Positions 53,137-62,589 of a stretch of DNA of 64,000 nt are shown here, piece after piece (position 1 is the first letter of the stretch; the number at the start of each line of letters is the position of its first letter). This DNA is from Henriciella pelagia. GTDB lineage: Bacteria; Pseudomonadota; Alphaproteobacteria; Caulobacterales; Hyphomonadaceae. The notes under the pieces were generated by a model. It worked only from the letters and a program-made list of their open reading frames with translations, was not told where the DNA came from and did no database searches. The stretch is taken from contig NZ_NCSU01000007.1 of the NCBI RefSeq assembly GCF_002088945.1, positions 434,001 to 498,000 on the forward strand, in the 5' to 3' direction. The position numbers and the translations under genes are program-made.

Positions 53137-54654
53137 ATGATGCCGAAACCACGCGCTGACATTGCCCCCAACTCAATTGAATTCGAGACGCTTCCACTGG
53201 TCAAGCCGACAGGGTTTCGAGAATATGATGCGCGCTGGTGGTTCGGGGTGCCCGGCCATTCGAAAGCTCCTGAACTGAATCTGCTCGGCGCCGAAGCGCT
53301 CGGTCTCGGCATGGCCACTCTGTTTCACGAACTGGGCGTTTCTCCGAAGGTGGTTACGGGCCATGATTTCCGCTCCATCTCCCTGCCGATCAAGAATGCG
53401 CTGAAACTTGGTCTGGTTGCCGGCGGCTGCGACGTTCTGGATATCGGCCTTGCCCTGTCACCGATGGTCTACTGGGCGCAGTTCGAGCTTGACGTGGACT
53501 GCTGCGCCATGGTGACGGCGAGCCACAATGAGAATGGCTGGACCGGCGTGAAGATGGGCGCGAACAAGCCGCTGACCTTCGGGCCGGACGAGATGGGCCG
53601 CCTCAAGGAAATCGTCCTCAACGGCGAATTTCACCCGCATGCCCGCGGCGGATCGTTCCGCGTCGATGGCATGCGCGAGCGCTACATCGCATCGGTCTCC
53701 AAAGGGATCGAACTGAAGAGAAAGATCAAGGTCATTGCCGCCTGCGGTAACGGCACGGCCGGTGCCTTTGCGCCGGATGCCCTGCGCGCCATGGGCGCAG
53801 AGGTCATCGAGATGGATTGCAACCTCGACAACACATTCCCGAAATACAATCCGAATCCGGAAGACAGCGAAATGCTGCACGCCATGGCGAAAGCCGTGAA
53901 AGAGCTTGGCGCAGATGTCGCCCTTGGTTTCGACGGCGATGGCGACCGCTGCGGCGTTGTCGACAATACGGGCGAAGAGATCTTCGCTGACAAGATCGGC
54001 CTGATGCTGGCGCGCGACCTCTCCAGGGTTCATCCCGGCGCGAATTTCGTCGTCGATGTCAAATCCACGGGCCTCTACAAGACTGACCCGGTTCTGAAAG
54101 AGAACGGATCAAGTGTCGACTATTACAAGACCGGTCATTCCTACATCAAACGCCGCACGACAGATCTCGGCGCCCTGGCCGGTTTCGAAAAGTCCGGCCA
54201 CTTTTTCTTCCGCCCCCCCATCGGCCTTGGCTATGATGACGGTATCGTGGCAGCCGGCGCGATCCTGCAGATGCTGGACCGCAATCCGGACAAGACGATG
54301 GCCGATCTCAAATCCGAACTCGGCACCGCTTACACTTCGCTCACCATGTCGCCGCATTGTGATGACGAGATCAAATACAGCGTGATCGACAAGATGGTTG
54401 CTGAATATGAAACCATGGCTGGCGGTGAGATCCTCGGCCGCAAGGTCGTCGATGTGAACACAGTGAACGGTGCCCGCGTGACGCTGGATGATGGCTCCTG
54501 GGTGCTGGTGCGGGCCTCATCGAACAAGCCGGAGCTGGTGGTTGTGGTCGAAAGCCTGCAGTCCGAAGACGACATGCGCGACCTCTTCCACAAGGAAGTG
54601 AAACCCCGCCTCGCAAAACACCCGGAGGTTGGGGCCTATAATCAGGAAATCTGA
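53137..54654 (+). CDS. Phosphomannomutase/phosphoglucomutase
   Basis: A 505-residue alpha-D-phosphohexomutase supplying mannose-1-P or glucose-1-P for nucleotide sugars. The phosphoserine loop VTASHNENGWTG, metal loop GFDGDGDRCGVVDN, sugar-recognition loop FEKSGHFFF and C-terminal phosphate loop RASSNKPELVVVVES are all present. Glucose-1-P from this enzyme could feed the UDP-glucose dehydrogenase at 55360. SD AAGGAGAT precedes the ATG (53137; the second Met at 53140 is equally possible). Confidence 0.92.
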   Translation: MMPKPRADIAPNSIEFETLPLVKPTGFREYDARWWFGVPGHSKAPELNLLGAEALGLGMATLFHELGVSPKVVTGHDFRSISLPIKNALKLGLVAGGCDVLDIGLALSPMVYWAQFELDVDCCAMVTASHNENGWTGVKMGANKPLTFGPDEMGRLKEIVLNGEFHPHARGGSFRVDGMRERYIASVSKGIELKRKIKVIAACGNGTAGAFAPDALRAMGAEVIEMDCNLDNTFPKYNPNPEDSEMLHAMAKAVKELGADVALGFDGDGDRCGVVDNTGEEIFADKIGLMLARDLSRVHPGANFVVDVKSTGLYKTDPVLKENGSSVDYYKTGHSYIKRRTTDLGALAGFEKSGHFFFRPPIGLGYDDGIVAAGAILQMLDRNPDKTMADLKSELGTAYTSLTMSPHCDDEIKYSVIDKMVAEYETMAGGEILGRKVVDVNTVNGARVTLDDGSWVLVRASSNKPELVVVVESLQSEDDMRDLFHKEVKPRLAKHPEVGAYNQEI

Positions 54655-54656
54655 TA

Positions 54657-55169
54657 TCAGGCGTTCCTGACCAGCCAGTCATACGCCTCATTGATCGCGC
54701 TCATGCGCTCACTCGCCCTGTGGCGGTCGGCATCGGAATGCGCCGGTGAGGCGTACTGGTCCGGATGATAGGTCTTGGCGAGCTTGCGATACGCCATGCG
54801 CAGCGCCTTGCTGTCCGGTGAGCCCGACAGGCCGAGCGTTCGCAGATGCGCGCTTCGCGGTGTCAGTGGTGGCGCGGGAGGAGGTGGCGGAGACGGCGGC
54901 GGTGGCGGTGGTGACGCTGGGCGTGTCTTGCCCGACGCCTCAGAGAATGCCTGGGCAAAGCGTTCCGAATGGGGGCCCCAGTGTTGCTCCATGCCTGCCT
55001 TTGCCCGGGATTCGAAACCGGACGCAGCGATCTCTTCATCAACCGGCCAGGCGCTCGCCAGCCTGCGCCCCGCCCACGCCGCAAAACGGCGCAGCACCGG
55101 CCAGCCTATATAGGCAAATGCAAGTGCCGCCTGCGCGACAAGGATGGGGAAATAGGATTTCCAGAACAC
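54657..55169 (-). CDS. Membrane-anchored J-domain protein with polyproline linker
   Basis: A 170-residue protein: N-terminal TM helix (YFPILVAQAALAFAYIGWPVL), about 55 charged residues, then a linker that is almost pure Pro/Ser/Ala (about 86-103). The C-terminal J domain (about 108-170, LRTLGLSGSPDSKALRMAYRKLAKTYHPDQY) has an intact HPD. It can recruit DnaK to the membrane. The TM-linker-J order, with J at the C-terminus, is like TerB-less DjlA. It is convergent with the phosphohexomutase gene, 2 bases apart. Confidence 0.85.
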   Translation of the reverse strand: MFWKSYFPILVAQAALAFAYIGWPVLRRFAAWAGRRLASAWPVDEEIAASGFESRAKAGMEQHWGPHSERFAQAFSEASGKTRPASPPPPPPSPPPPPAPPLTPRSAHLRTLGLSGSPDSKALRMAYRKLAKTYHPDQYASPAHSDADRHRASERMSAINEAYDWLVRNA

Positions 55170-55359
55170 GGTTCATTCCTGCCAGGCCCAGCCACGGCCA
55201 TATCAGGTCATGTTTATGCCAGATCAGGCCATAACCCCCGATTAGGCAAATCGGTGAAATTTCATCCTGTCTGGCATGCCCTGCACACTTGACCTTTAAG
55301 CATAAAAATCGCACCCCTCGCCCCACTCTGAAGGCGTAAAAGAATACAGGACAAGAACC

Positions 55360-56664
55360 ATGCGCGTAGCGATGATCGGGACAGGCTATGTGGGCCTGGT
55401 GAGCGGGGCGTGTTTCGCCGATTTCGGCCACGTCGTGACTTGCGTCGACAAGGACGCGTCCAAGATCGAACGCCTGAAAGAGGGGGAAATCCCGATCTTC
55501 GAACCCGGCCTTGATGATCTTGTCGCACAGAATGTGAGTGCTGGGCGCCTGCACTTCACCACCGAGGCCAAGGATGCCATCGCCGATGCGGACGCCGTCT
55601 TCATCGCGGTCGGTACGCCGTCGCGCCGCGGCGACGGTCATGCCGATCTCTCCTATGTCTACGCCGCCGCCGAAGAAATCGCGTCGCTGATGGACGGCTT
55701 CACCGTCGTCGTCACAAAGTCCACCGTTCCTGTCGGCACGGGCGATGAAGTCGAGGCCATCATCCGCAAGACCAGGCCGGATGCGGACTTTGCCGTTGTC
55801 TCCAACCCTGAATTCCTGCGCGAAGGCGCAGCGATCAAGGACTTCAAGATCCCGGACCGCGTCGTCGTCGGCACAGACAGTGAGCGCGCCCGCGAAGTGA
55901 TGCGTGAGCTTTATCGCCCGCTCTTCCTCAACGAAACGCCGATCCTGTTCACCAGCCGGCGCACCTCCGAGCTGATCAAATACGCCGCCAATGCCTTCCT
56001 CGCCGTGAAGATCACCTTCATCAACGAGATGGCTGATCTCTGCGAAGCTGTTGGCGCAAATGTGCAGGAAGTCTCGCGCGGCATCGGTCTTGATGGCCGG
56101 ATCGGGCGCAAATTCCTCAATGCCGGTCCTGGCTATGGCGGCTCCTGCTTCCCGAAAGACACGCTGGCCCTCACCAAGACGGCCAATGACTACAAGTCAC
56201 CCGTGCGCATCGTGGACACGGTGGTCGAGGTCAATGCCGCCCGAAAGAAGGCGATGGCAGACAAGGTCATCAAGGCCATGGGCGGCGACGTGAAGGGCAA
56301 GACAATCGGCGTTCTGGGCCTCGCCTTCAAGCCGAACACCGATGACATGCGCGACGCCCCAAGCCTCGACATTATCCCGGCGCTGATCGCAGCGGGCGCG
56401 ACCGTGAAAGCCTATGATCCGGAAAGCATGCACGAAGCCCAGAAGATGATGACGGGTCTTGATTATGCCGATAACGCCTATGCGGCGATTGATGGGGCGG
56501 ACGCAATGGTCATCATCACGGAATGGGACCAGTTCCGCGCCCTCGACCTCGACCGCGTGAAAGACGCCTTGAGCAGCGATATCGTCGTCGACCTGCGCAA
56601 CATTTACTCGCCCGAAGACATGGCGCGGCGCGGCTTCAAATATATTAGCGTCGGACGGCCATAA
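55360..56664 (+). CDS. ugd: UDP-glucose 6-dehydrogenase
   Basis: A 434-residue enzyme oxidising UDP-glucose to UDP-glucuronate with two NAD+. [85 protein letters not shown], and [16 protein letters not shown] (catalytic Cys) are all conserved. [21 protein letters not shown] is in the C-terminal domain. It is followed 5 bases later by UDP-glucuronate decarboxylase, so the operon makes UDP-xylose. Confidence 0.96.
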   Translation: MRVAMIGTGYVGLVSGACFADFGHVVTCVDKDASKIERLKEGEIPIFEPGLDDLVAQNVSAGRLHFTTEAKDAIADADAVFIAVGTPSRRGDGHADLSYVYAAAEEIASLMDGFTVVVTKSTVPVGTGDEVEAIIRKTRPDADFAVVSNPEFLREGAAIKDFKIPDRVVVGTDSERAREVMRELYRPLFLNETPILFTSRRTSELIKYAANAFLAVKITFINEMADLCEAVGANVQEVSRGIGLDGRIGRKFLNAGPGYGGSCFPKDTLALTKTANDYKSPVRIVDTVVEVNAARKKAMADKVIKAMGGDVKGKTIGVLGLAFKPNTDDMRDAPSLDIIPALIAAGATVKAYDPESMHEAQKMMTGLDYADNAYAAIDGADAMVIITEWDQFRALDLDRVKDALSSDIVVDLRNIYSPEDMARRGFKYISVGRP

Positions 56665-56669
56665 CGCCC

Positions 56670-57617
56670 ATGCACCTTGCGCCCCGCATTCTCGTCACAG
56701 GTGGTGCCGGTTTCATCGGTTCCTTCCTTTGCGAACGCCTGCTGGACCAGGGCGCGGAAGTGCTCTGCGTCGACAATTTCTTCACAGGCCGGCGCAGCAA
56801 TGTTGCGCACCTGATGCCCAATCCGCGCTTCGAGCTGATGCGCCATGACGTCACCTTCCCGCTCTTCGTGGAAGTGGACGAGATCTACAATCTCGCCTGC
56901 CCGGCGAGCCCTGTTCACTATCAGTTCGACCCGGTGCAGACGACCAAGACGAGTGTCCACGGCGCGATCAATGTGCTCGGCCTCGCCAAGCGGACCAAGG
57001 CAAAAATCCTCCAGGCCTCGACGTCGGAAGTCTATGGCGACCCGGAAATCCACCCCCAGCGCGAAGAATATTGGGGCAATGTGAACCCCATCGGCCCGCG
57101 TTCGTGCTATGATGAGGGAAAGCGCTGCGCGGAGACGCTGTTCTTCGACTATCACCGCCAGCACGGCACAGAAATCAAGGTCGCGCGGATCTTCAACACC
57201 TATGGTCCGCGCATGCACCCGAATGATGGGCGCGTTGTTTCGAATTTCATCATGCAGGCGCTGCGCGGCGAGGACATCACGCTTTATGGCGACGGCCAGC
57301 AGACGCGCAGTTTCTGCTATGTCGACGACCTCGTGGAAGGCCTGATCCGCCTGATGAACACCGCGCCCGAAGTGACCGGCCCGATCAATCTTGGCAATCC
57401 GGGCGAGTTCACCATCCGGGAGCTGGCCGAGCTTGTGATTGAACTTACCGGGTCGAAGTCGAGCCTGGTCCACAAGCCCCTGCCGCAGGACGATCCGCGC
57501 CAGCGCCAGCCAGACATTTCCCGCGCGAGGGAAACCTTGGGCTGGGAACCGACCCTCCGGCTCCGCGATGGGCTGGAAAAAACCATCGCCTATTTCCGGC
57601 AACTGACAAACGCCTAG
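56670..57617 (+). CDS. UDP-glucuronate decarboxylase (UDP-xylose synthase)
   Basis: A 315-residue extended [22 protein letters not shown] (NAD), [36 protein letters not shown] and [14 protein letters not shown] are typical of UXS; the active Tyr/Lys are in YDEGKRCAE. It takes UDP-glucuronate from Ugd upstream to UDP-xylose for envelope polysaccharide. It is joined to ugd (5 bases) and to transaldolase (12 bases). Confidence 0.93.
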   Translation: MHLAPRILVTGGAGFIGSFLCERLLDQGAEVLCVDNFFTGRRSNVAHLMPNPRFELMRHDVTFPLFVEVDEIYNLACPASPVHYQFDPVQTTKTSVHGAINVLGLAKRTKAKILQASTSEVYGDPEIHPQREEYWGNVNPIGPRSCYDEGKRCAETLFFDYHRQHGTEIKVARIFNTYGPRMHPNDGRVVSNFIMQALRGEDITLYGDGQQTRSFCYVDDLVEGLIRLMNTAPEVTGPINLGNPGEFTIRELAELVIELTGSKSSLVHKPLPQDDPRQRQPDISRARETLGWEPTLRLRDGLEKTIAYFRQLTNA

Positions 57618-57629
57618 GAAGGAAACGCC

Positions 57630-58280
57630 ATGAAGTTCTTCGTCGACACTGCTGACACAGCAGAAATCAAGGATCTCGCCGCCACGGGCCTCATCGATGG
57701 CGTGACCACCAATCCGTCGCTCATCGCGAAATCCGGCCGCAACTTCGCCGAGGTGATCGAAGAAATCTGCGGCCTCACCGAAGGCCATGTCAGCGCCGAA
57801 GTGGTCGCCACCGATTACGAAACCATGGTCAGCGAAGGCAAGAAACTTCAGGCCATCGCGTCCAACGTCGCCGTAAAACTGCCGCTCACCATGGACGGGC
57901 TGCGCGCCTGCCGCACGCTGAGCGATGCCGGCACGGCCGTGAACGTCACGCTCTGCTTCTCGGCCAACCAGGCCTTGCTGGCCGCGAAGGCTGGCGCCGC
58001 CTATATCTCCCCCTTCATCGGCCGTCTCGACGATATCAATATCGACGGCATGGAGCTGATCGAGGACATCCGGACGATCTATGACAATTACATGTTCGAG
58101 ACCGAAATCCTCGCCGCTTCAATCCGCAGCGCCAATCATGTGAAACTGTCTGCGCTCGCCGGCGCTGATGTCGCAACCGTTCCACCGAACGTTCTGAAAG
58201 GCCTCGTCAGCCACCCGCTGACCGACAAGGGTCTTGCCGCCTTCCTCGCAGATGCCGAAAAGGGCGGCGTGAAGGTCTAG
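57630..58280 (+). CDS. tal: Transaldolase (small TalC/FSA-type)
   Basis: A 216-residue decameric-type transaldolase of the pentose phosphate pathway, or fructose-6-P aldolase. [45 protein letters not shown] (Schiff-base Lys) and [19 protein letters not shown] are conserved. It complements transketolase at 2602. Its TAG shares CTAG (58277-58280) with the convergent ATP-grasp gene. Confidence 0.94.
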   Translation: MKFFVDTADTAEIKDLAATGLIDGVTTNPSLIAKSGRNFAEVIEEICGLTEGHVSAEVVATDYETMVSEGKKLQAIASNVAVKLPLTMDGLRACRTLSDAGTAVNVTLCFSANQALLAAKAGAAYISPFIGRLDDINIDGMELIEDIRTIYDNYMFETEILAASIRSANHVKLSALAGADVATVPPNVLKGLVSHPLTDKGLAAFLADAEKGGVKV

Positions 58281-59149
58281 GCCGCCAGCCGCTTTCGAAC
58301 CGCACTGGCCAGTAATCGGCCAATATCCGGCCCCTGTACTGGATAGAGATAAGGCTCTATCAGTTCGAGCTCCATCAGTAGGAGGCCGCCCTCACCATCC
58401 CGCAGCATGTCAACGCGGGCATAGAGCGGCGTGTCATCGAGGGTGTCGAGAACAGCGCGCGCTGCCCTGACGTCCTCTCCGTCTGGCACAATTGCCGTCT
58501 CCACCCCGCCATAGAGCGACTGGATGCGGTAATCGCCGGGTGCGGCGCGCTTGATCAGCGCATGCGACAGCTCCCCATCTATGAAGATGAAGCTGAGCTC
58601 GCCCTCGGTTTCGATCATCGGCAGGAAGGGTTGCACCATCATCGGGTGCGTCATAGCGGGGATCGGGTCGCCTGCCCTCAGCCTGTGCTGGTCGAAGGCG
58701 CCCGCACCGATCTGTCGCTTGAACACCAGATCCTCCGACTGGAGGTCCCGGAAGGCTGCCCGTGCCTTCTGCTCGGTCATCTGGTCAATCCAGAGCGTCG
58801 GGATAAGTTTCGCGCCCCGCGCTTCAAGGTCACGCAGATAGGTCTTGTGAATATTCCAGTGTACCAGCTCGAGCGGGTTATAAAGCCGGGTCGCCGAAGC
58901 AATATGGCCGAGCGTCGCCAAAAATTCCTCAAGCCTGTCCCAATAATCCCAGGCGGTACCGATTATCGCAGCATCGTAGGATGACCAGTCTGCTTGCGGA
59001 TCACTCCAGGACACATCCATGATCGAGCCGCCGATTTCAGAGAACCCCGCTTGCAGCAAGGCCATCATGTGATCGTGCTCGAAACCGTCGCCGCGCCGGA
59101 TGGTTGATCCGGGCAAAGTGACGTCTGAAGCGATGTAAGCGATGCGCAT
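58277..59149 (-). CDS. ATP-grasp domain protein (RimK/DcsG-like)
   Basis: A 290-residue ATP-grasp-fold ligase candidate. The N-terminal pre-ATP-grasp part ([20 protein letters not shown]) and LEDLV-like region [23 protein letters not shown] lead to [19 protein letters not shown]. Then come [27 protein letters not shown] and the metal-binding end [14 protein letters not shown]. The family includes DcsG-like and RimK-like proteins that join carboxylates to amines. No pathway genes are adjacent. The start at 59149 is chosen because homologues begin MRIAYI. Confidence 0.82.
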   Translation of the reverse strand: MRIAYIASDVTLPGSTIRRGDGFEHDHMMALLQAGFSEIGGSIMDVSWSDPQADWSSYDAAIIGTAWDYWDRLEEFLATLGHIASATRLYNPLELVHWNIHKTYLRDLEARGAKLIPTLWIDQMTEQKARAAFRDLQSEDLVFKRQIGAGAFDQHRLRAGDPIPAMTHPMMVQPFLPMIETEGELSFIFIDGELSHALIKRAAPGDYRIQSLYGGVETAIVPDGEDVRAARAVLDTLDDTPLYARVDMLRDGEGGLLLMELELIEPYLYPVQGPDIGRLLASAVRKRLAA

Positions 59150-59231
59150 ATCTGCGCTATATCTGCGGCCTTGACTTGCGTCCACGGGCGAGGTCTGCAA
59201 ATCCGGACGGGAAGGAATCCAAGAGGTTTTT

Positions 59232-60230
59232 ATGGCTGGAATTCTCTACGACGTCGTCGGGCTCGGCAATGCGATTGTCGATATCATCGCCCCCGTCGAA
59301 GACAGCTTCCTCGACCGGTTCAACATTCGCAAGAACGGAATGACTCTCATCGATGAGGCGCGCGCCGATGCCCTGACCGCCGCAGCACCTGAGGCCCGGC
59401 AGCTCTCTGGCGGGTCCGGCGCAAACACGATTGTCGGCGTTGCCAGCTTTGGAGGTACCGCCGCCTATATCGGCAAGGTCGCGGACGACCCGCTCGGCTC
59501 AGTCTTCCGCCGCGACATGAATGAGAGCGGCATTCCGTTCGATACCCCACCCCTGGATCATGGCCCAGCCACCGCCCGGTCAATCATCTTCGTGACACCA
59601 GATGGCGCCCGCAGCATGAATACCTATCTCGGCGCATCAGTCCGGTTCAGTGCAGAGGATGTTTCAGCCGAAACCGTCAAGGCTGGCGCGATCCTCTACC
59701 TCGAAGGCTACCTTTTCGACGAGGAGCCCGCCAAGCAAGCCTTCGTTCACGCATCCGAGATCGCAAGGGCGGCTGGCCGCCGCGTGGCCCTGACCCTTTC
59801 CGACAGCTTCTGCGTCGAGCGCCACCGCGACAGCTTCCTGCATCTGATCCGCAACCATGTCGATATCCTGTTCGCCAATGAGGACGAACTGCTGTCGCTA
59901 TACCAGACAGACGACTTTGACGGCGCGGTCGAAAAGCTCCGTGCCGATACGGCCCTGGCTGCTGTGACCCGCTCGGAAAAGGGATCGGTTGTGATCGGGG
60001 AAGGCGAACCGATCCATGTGGCAGCCGAGCCGGTCGACAAGGTGGTCGATACGACCGGCGCTGGCGACCAGTATGCGGCGGGTTTCATGTTCGGTCTGTC
60101 GCGGGAGCTGCCACTTTCGCTGTGCGCGAGGCTCGGCCACATTGCAGCGGCAGAAGTCATCTCGCATTACGGGCCTCGCCCTGAAGTTGCTTACAGGCGT
60201 CTCGCAAGAAGCGCAGGCATTACCAATTAA
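59232..60230 (+). CDS. Adenosine kinase (PfkB family)
   Basis: A 332-residue ribokinase-family kinase. YDVVGLGNAIVDIIAPV opens it, RQLSGGSGANTIVGVASFGG is the first signature, DILFANEDELLSLY follows, and VVDTTGAGDQYAAGFMFGL contains the anion hole and catalytic Asp. Most alphaproteobacterial proteins of this type are named adenosine kinase; other nucleosides or sugars are possible. SD AAGAGG lies upstream of the start. Confidence 0.9.
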   Translation: MAGILYDVVGLGNAIVDIIAPVEDSFLDRFNIRKNGMTLIDEARADALTAAAPEARQLSGGSGANTIVGVASFGGTAAYIGKVADDPLGSVFRRDMNESGIPFDTPPLDHGPATARSIIFVTPDGARSMNTYLGASVRFSAEDVSAETVKAGAILYLEGYLFDEEPAKQAFVHASEIARAAGRRVALTLSDSFCVERHRDSFLHLIRNHVDILFANEDELLSLYQTDDFDGAVEKLRADTALAAVTRSEKGSVVIGEGEPIHVAAEPVDKVVDTTGAGDQYAAGFMFGLSRELPLSLCARLGHIAAAEVISHYGPRPEVAYRRLARSAGITN

Positions 60231-60333
60231 TTTACCATGGCCCGCGCAGGCTACCCCTACAGGCGTCAATTGTCCTTCGACGGACAGGCAGCGCATTGCT
60301 TGTTGAGTATCGCTGGGTAAGGTTGGTGATTGA

Positions 60334-61071
60334 ATGGGTATAGCTGAAGATGTCGAAAAGGAACTGCCATATCTTCGTCGCTATGCGCGCGCGGTGACCG
60401 GCAGCAGTCTTCAGGGTGATACTCTTGTTGAGGGCGTGATCGTCGATCTTCTCGAACGCTCAGATCCAGGCATTGGCCGTCTGACACTGTTTTCGATGCT
60501 GGAACGCAAGGTGAGCGACTTCAACGCATCGGCGCCGGGGTCTGCATCGCCTGCCCTTTCATCCAATCCCCGCCGCGCCCAGCTGCTTACGACGATGGAA
60601 GGCTTCACCCTGGAAGATGCGGCCCGCATCATGGGAGCAGACGCCAGCACCGTTTCGGACTTTGTAGCCGACGCTGAAGACGAGCTGAAGGCGTCACTGG
60701 CAACGGATGTCTTCATCATTGAGGACGAAGCACTCGTCGCCGCCCATATCGCGCAGATCGCCAAACAGATGGGTCACCACATTATCGGGCAGGCAGTCAC
60801 GCGTGAGACCGCGGTCGAAGCCTGCCTTGCAAATCCGCCTGCACTTCTCCTGGCGGATGTACAGCTAGCAGATGGGTCGTCTGGCGCGGAAGCAGCCAGG
60901 GAAATTACCGATCAGCTCGATATTCCGGTAATCTTCATTACCGCCTATCCGCAGCGCCTCCTGAAGGGCGAGCGCGGCGAGCCAGCCTTCCTGATTCCGA
61001 AGCCCTTCCGGCCCGACATGGTGAAAGCGGTGATCAGCCAGGCCCTGATCCAGAAAGCCGCTAAACTCTGA
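60334..61071 (+). CDS. phyR: PhyR-type response regulator of the general stress response
   Basis: A 245-residue protein with a sigma-like N-terminal domain (LPYLRRYARAVTGSSLQGD, LLTTMEGFTLEDAARIMGAD) followed by a receiver domain from about 125. IIEDEALVAAHIAQIA, LLADVQLADGSSG (phospho-acceptor Asp) and AYPQRLLKGE with PKPFRPDMVKAVISQAL are present. Phosphorylated PhyR captures the anti-sigma NepR and frees EcfG. No nepR, ecfG or PhyK-type kinase gene lies next to it, unlike the usual locus. A hairpin follows the stop. Confidence 0.93.
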   Translation: MGIAEDVEKELPYLRRYARAVTGSSLQGDTLVEGVIVDLLERSDPGIGRLTLFSMLERKVSDFNASAPGSASPALSSNPRRAQLLTTMEGFTLEDAARIMGADASTVSDFVADAEDELKASLATDVFIIEDEALVAAHIAQIAKQMGHHIIGQAVTRETAVEACLANPPALLLADVQLADGSSGAEAAREITDQLDIPVIFITAYPQRLLKGERGEPAFLIPKPFRPDMVKAVISQALIQKAAKL

Positions 61072-61189
61072 GAAAAAATACCGACGCCGTAGCGCCGGTA
61101 TGAGGGGTGTCTTTGAAGCTGGAGAATAATGCTTCACCTGTCCTATGCCCATGGGCGACGAACCGTTCCAAGTTTTCTCCATTATTCTC
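61072..61189. terminator. Hairpins between phyR and the convergent isomerase gene
   Basis: ATACCG-A-CGC pairs with GCG-C-CGGTAT at 61078-61102, just after the phyR stop. A second, wider inverted repeat, GAGAATAATG (61122-61131) with CATTATTCTC (61180-61189), reaches the isomerase stop codon and encloses a GCCCATGGGC palindrome. They probably insulate the two convergent genes. Confidence 0.45.
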
Positions 61190-61790
61190 AGGCCGCCAGC
61201 AGGGCCTCTTTCACATAGTCCAGACGGTCATGTCCGAAGAACATGTCGCTGCCCACAAAAAAGGTCGGCGCACCAAAGGCGCCGCGCTCGATCGCGCTGT
61301 CAGTATTGGCCTTCAGCACGGATTTCGTGTGCTCGGATTCGGCCAGTTCAAGGATGCGGTCCGCGTCGAAACCTGCCTCCGCACACATGGCACGCACCTG
61401 ATCTGGCTCATCGGTCTTCAGCGATGAGGGTGCCGCCCAGACATGGTGCAGAACGGTTTCGATAAAGCGTTTCTGCTCGTCTGGCGTATCCGAAAGCCCG
61501 ATGGCAGCCCGCAGCATGGGGCGGGTGTTCATCATCGGAAAATGCGGGTTCAGCCTGAACGGAATACCATACCGCCTGGCGCACCGGGCAAGATCGACAG
61601 GCAGATAAGCCCCTTTGGCAGGTACGAGGCCCGGCGGGCGATTGCCCGTTGTCTGCATCACTGCGCCGAGAAACATCGGCCTGTATTCGACCTGTGATAC
61701 GAGGTCACCGAGCTCCGATGGAAGCGCGTGATACGCGATATAGGAGAACGGACTGATAAAGTCGAAAAAGAATTCGAGGGTCTTGGCCAT
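61188..61790 (-). CDS. 2-hydroxychromene-2-carboxylate isomerase (DsbA/GST-kappa family)
   Basis: A 200-residue thioredoxin-fold isomerase using glutathione. LEFFFDFISPFSYIAYHAL contains the active Ser in place of the DsbA CxxC. NPHFPMMNTRPMLRAAIGL and GAFGAPTFFVGSDMFFGHDRLDYV are family segments. It may act in aromatic degradation or as a general GST-kappa-like enzyme. The start at 61790 has GGAGG 6 bases upstream. It lies 23 bases after the SDR gene on the same strand, probably in one operon. Confidence 0.88.
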   Translation of the reverse strand: MAKTLEFFFDFISPFSYIAYHALPSELGDLVSQVEYRPMFLGAVMQTTGNRPPGLVPAKGAYLPVDLARCARRYGIPFRLNPHFPMMNTRPMLRAAIGLSDTPDEQKRFIETVLHHVWAAPSSLKTDEPDQVRAMCAEAGFDADRILELAESEHTKSVLKANTDSAIERGAFGAPTFFVGSDMFFGHDRLDYVKEALLAA

Positions 61791-61813
61791 CGGGGCCTCC
61801 AATCTGTTCGGGG

Positions 61814-62539
61814 TCAAAAACTTTCCATCCAGGGCCGAAGGTCCAGCTCATGGGTCCATGCGCTGCGCTCCTGGGTGTGCAGCATCCAGTATGCATCGGC
61901 GATGGCTTCCGGATTGAGGATTCCATCGTGGTCCTTGAGCGCGTAGCGGTCTGGAAAATTATCGCGAATGAAGGCGGTATCGATGGCCCCATCGATCACT
62001 GCATGGGCGACATGAATACCCTTCGGTCCAAGCTCGCGCGCCAAGGACTGGGCCAGTGCCCGAAGTGCGAACTTGGCCCCGGCAAAGGCGGAAAAACCGG
62101 CCGCGCCGCGCATCGATGCCGTCGCGCCGGTAAAAATGATGGTGCCCGCGCCGCGCGGCAGCATCACCCGCGCCGCCTCACGCCCGGCCAGGAAGCCAGC
62201 GAATGCCGCCATCTCCCACACTTTCCGATACACACGAGCCGTGGTCTCGGTGATCGGGAACCGGACATTCGCACCGATATTGAAGACCATGACCTCGACC
62301 GGGCCGACCTCCTGTTCCACGCGGTCGAACAGGGCGACCATCTGGTCTTCATCACGCGCATCGCAACCGATGCCGATTGCCTTGCGACCGGAGACGCGGA
62401 TATCATCGACCAGTGGCACCACGGCCTCTTCAGTCCGTCTGGTGCAAATCGAGGTCAGGCCTTCCCTGGCAAATCTTCGGGCAATCGCGCCGCCCGTTGC
62501 ATCGCCCGCGCCAATTATGATGGCGGCAGGATCAGTCAT
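61814..62539 (-). CDS. SDR family protein lacking the catalytic Tyr
   Basis: A 241-residue short-chain dehydrogenase fold. The N-terminal IIIGAGDATGGAIARRFARE replaces the usual TGxxxGIG, and CDARDEDQM and VFNIGANVRFPI (NNAG equivalent) follow. GATASMRGAAGFSAFAGAKFALR has the Ser and Lys, but Phe stands where the YxxxK Tyr is expected. HVAHAVIDGAI and a non-standard C-terminus follow. It is read divergently from an HxlR regulator, which probably controls it. It may use a different acid or be a binding protein; some SDR subgroups share this Phe. Confidence 0.85.
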   Translation of the reverse strand: MTDPAAIIIGAGDATGGAIARRFAREGLTSICTRRTEEAVVPLVDDIRVSGRKAIGIGCDARDEDQMVALFDRVEQEVGPVEVMVFNIGANVRFPITETTARVYRKVWEMAAFAGFLAGREAARVMLPRGAGTIIFTGATASMRGAAGFSAFAGAKFALRALAQSLARELGPKGIHVAHAVIDGAIDTAFIRDNFPDRYALKDHDGILNPEAIADAYWMLHTQERSAWTHELDLRPWMESF

Positions 62540-62545
62540 TTGTTC

Positions 62546-62560
62546 GTTCCATTTTGGAAC
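62546..62560. promoter_or_regulatory. Inverted repeat between SDR and HxlR genes
   Basis: GTTCC-ATTTT-GGAAC lies 7 bases upstream of the SDR start and 30 bases before the HxlR start. In a 50-base divergent region it is a reasonable HxlR operator candidate, positioned to block SDR expression. Confidence 0.4.
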
Positions 62561-62589
62561 TTTAGCAAATCAGGGTATCACTTGTCACC

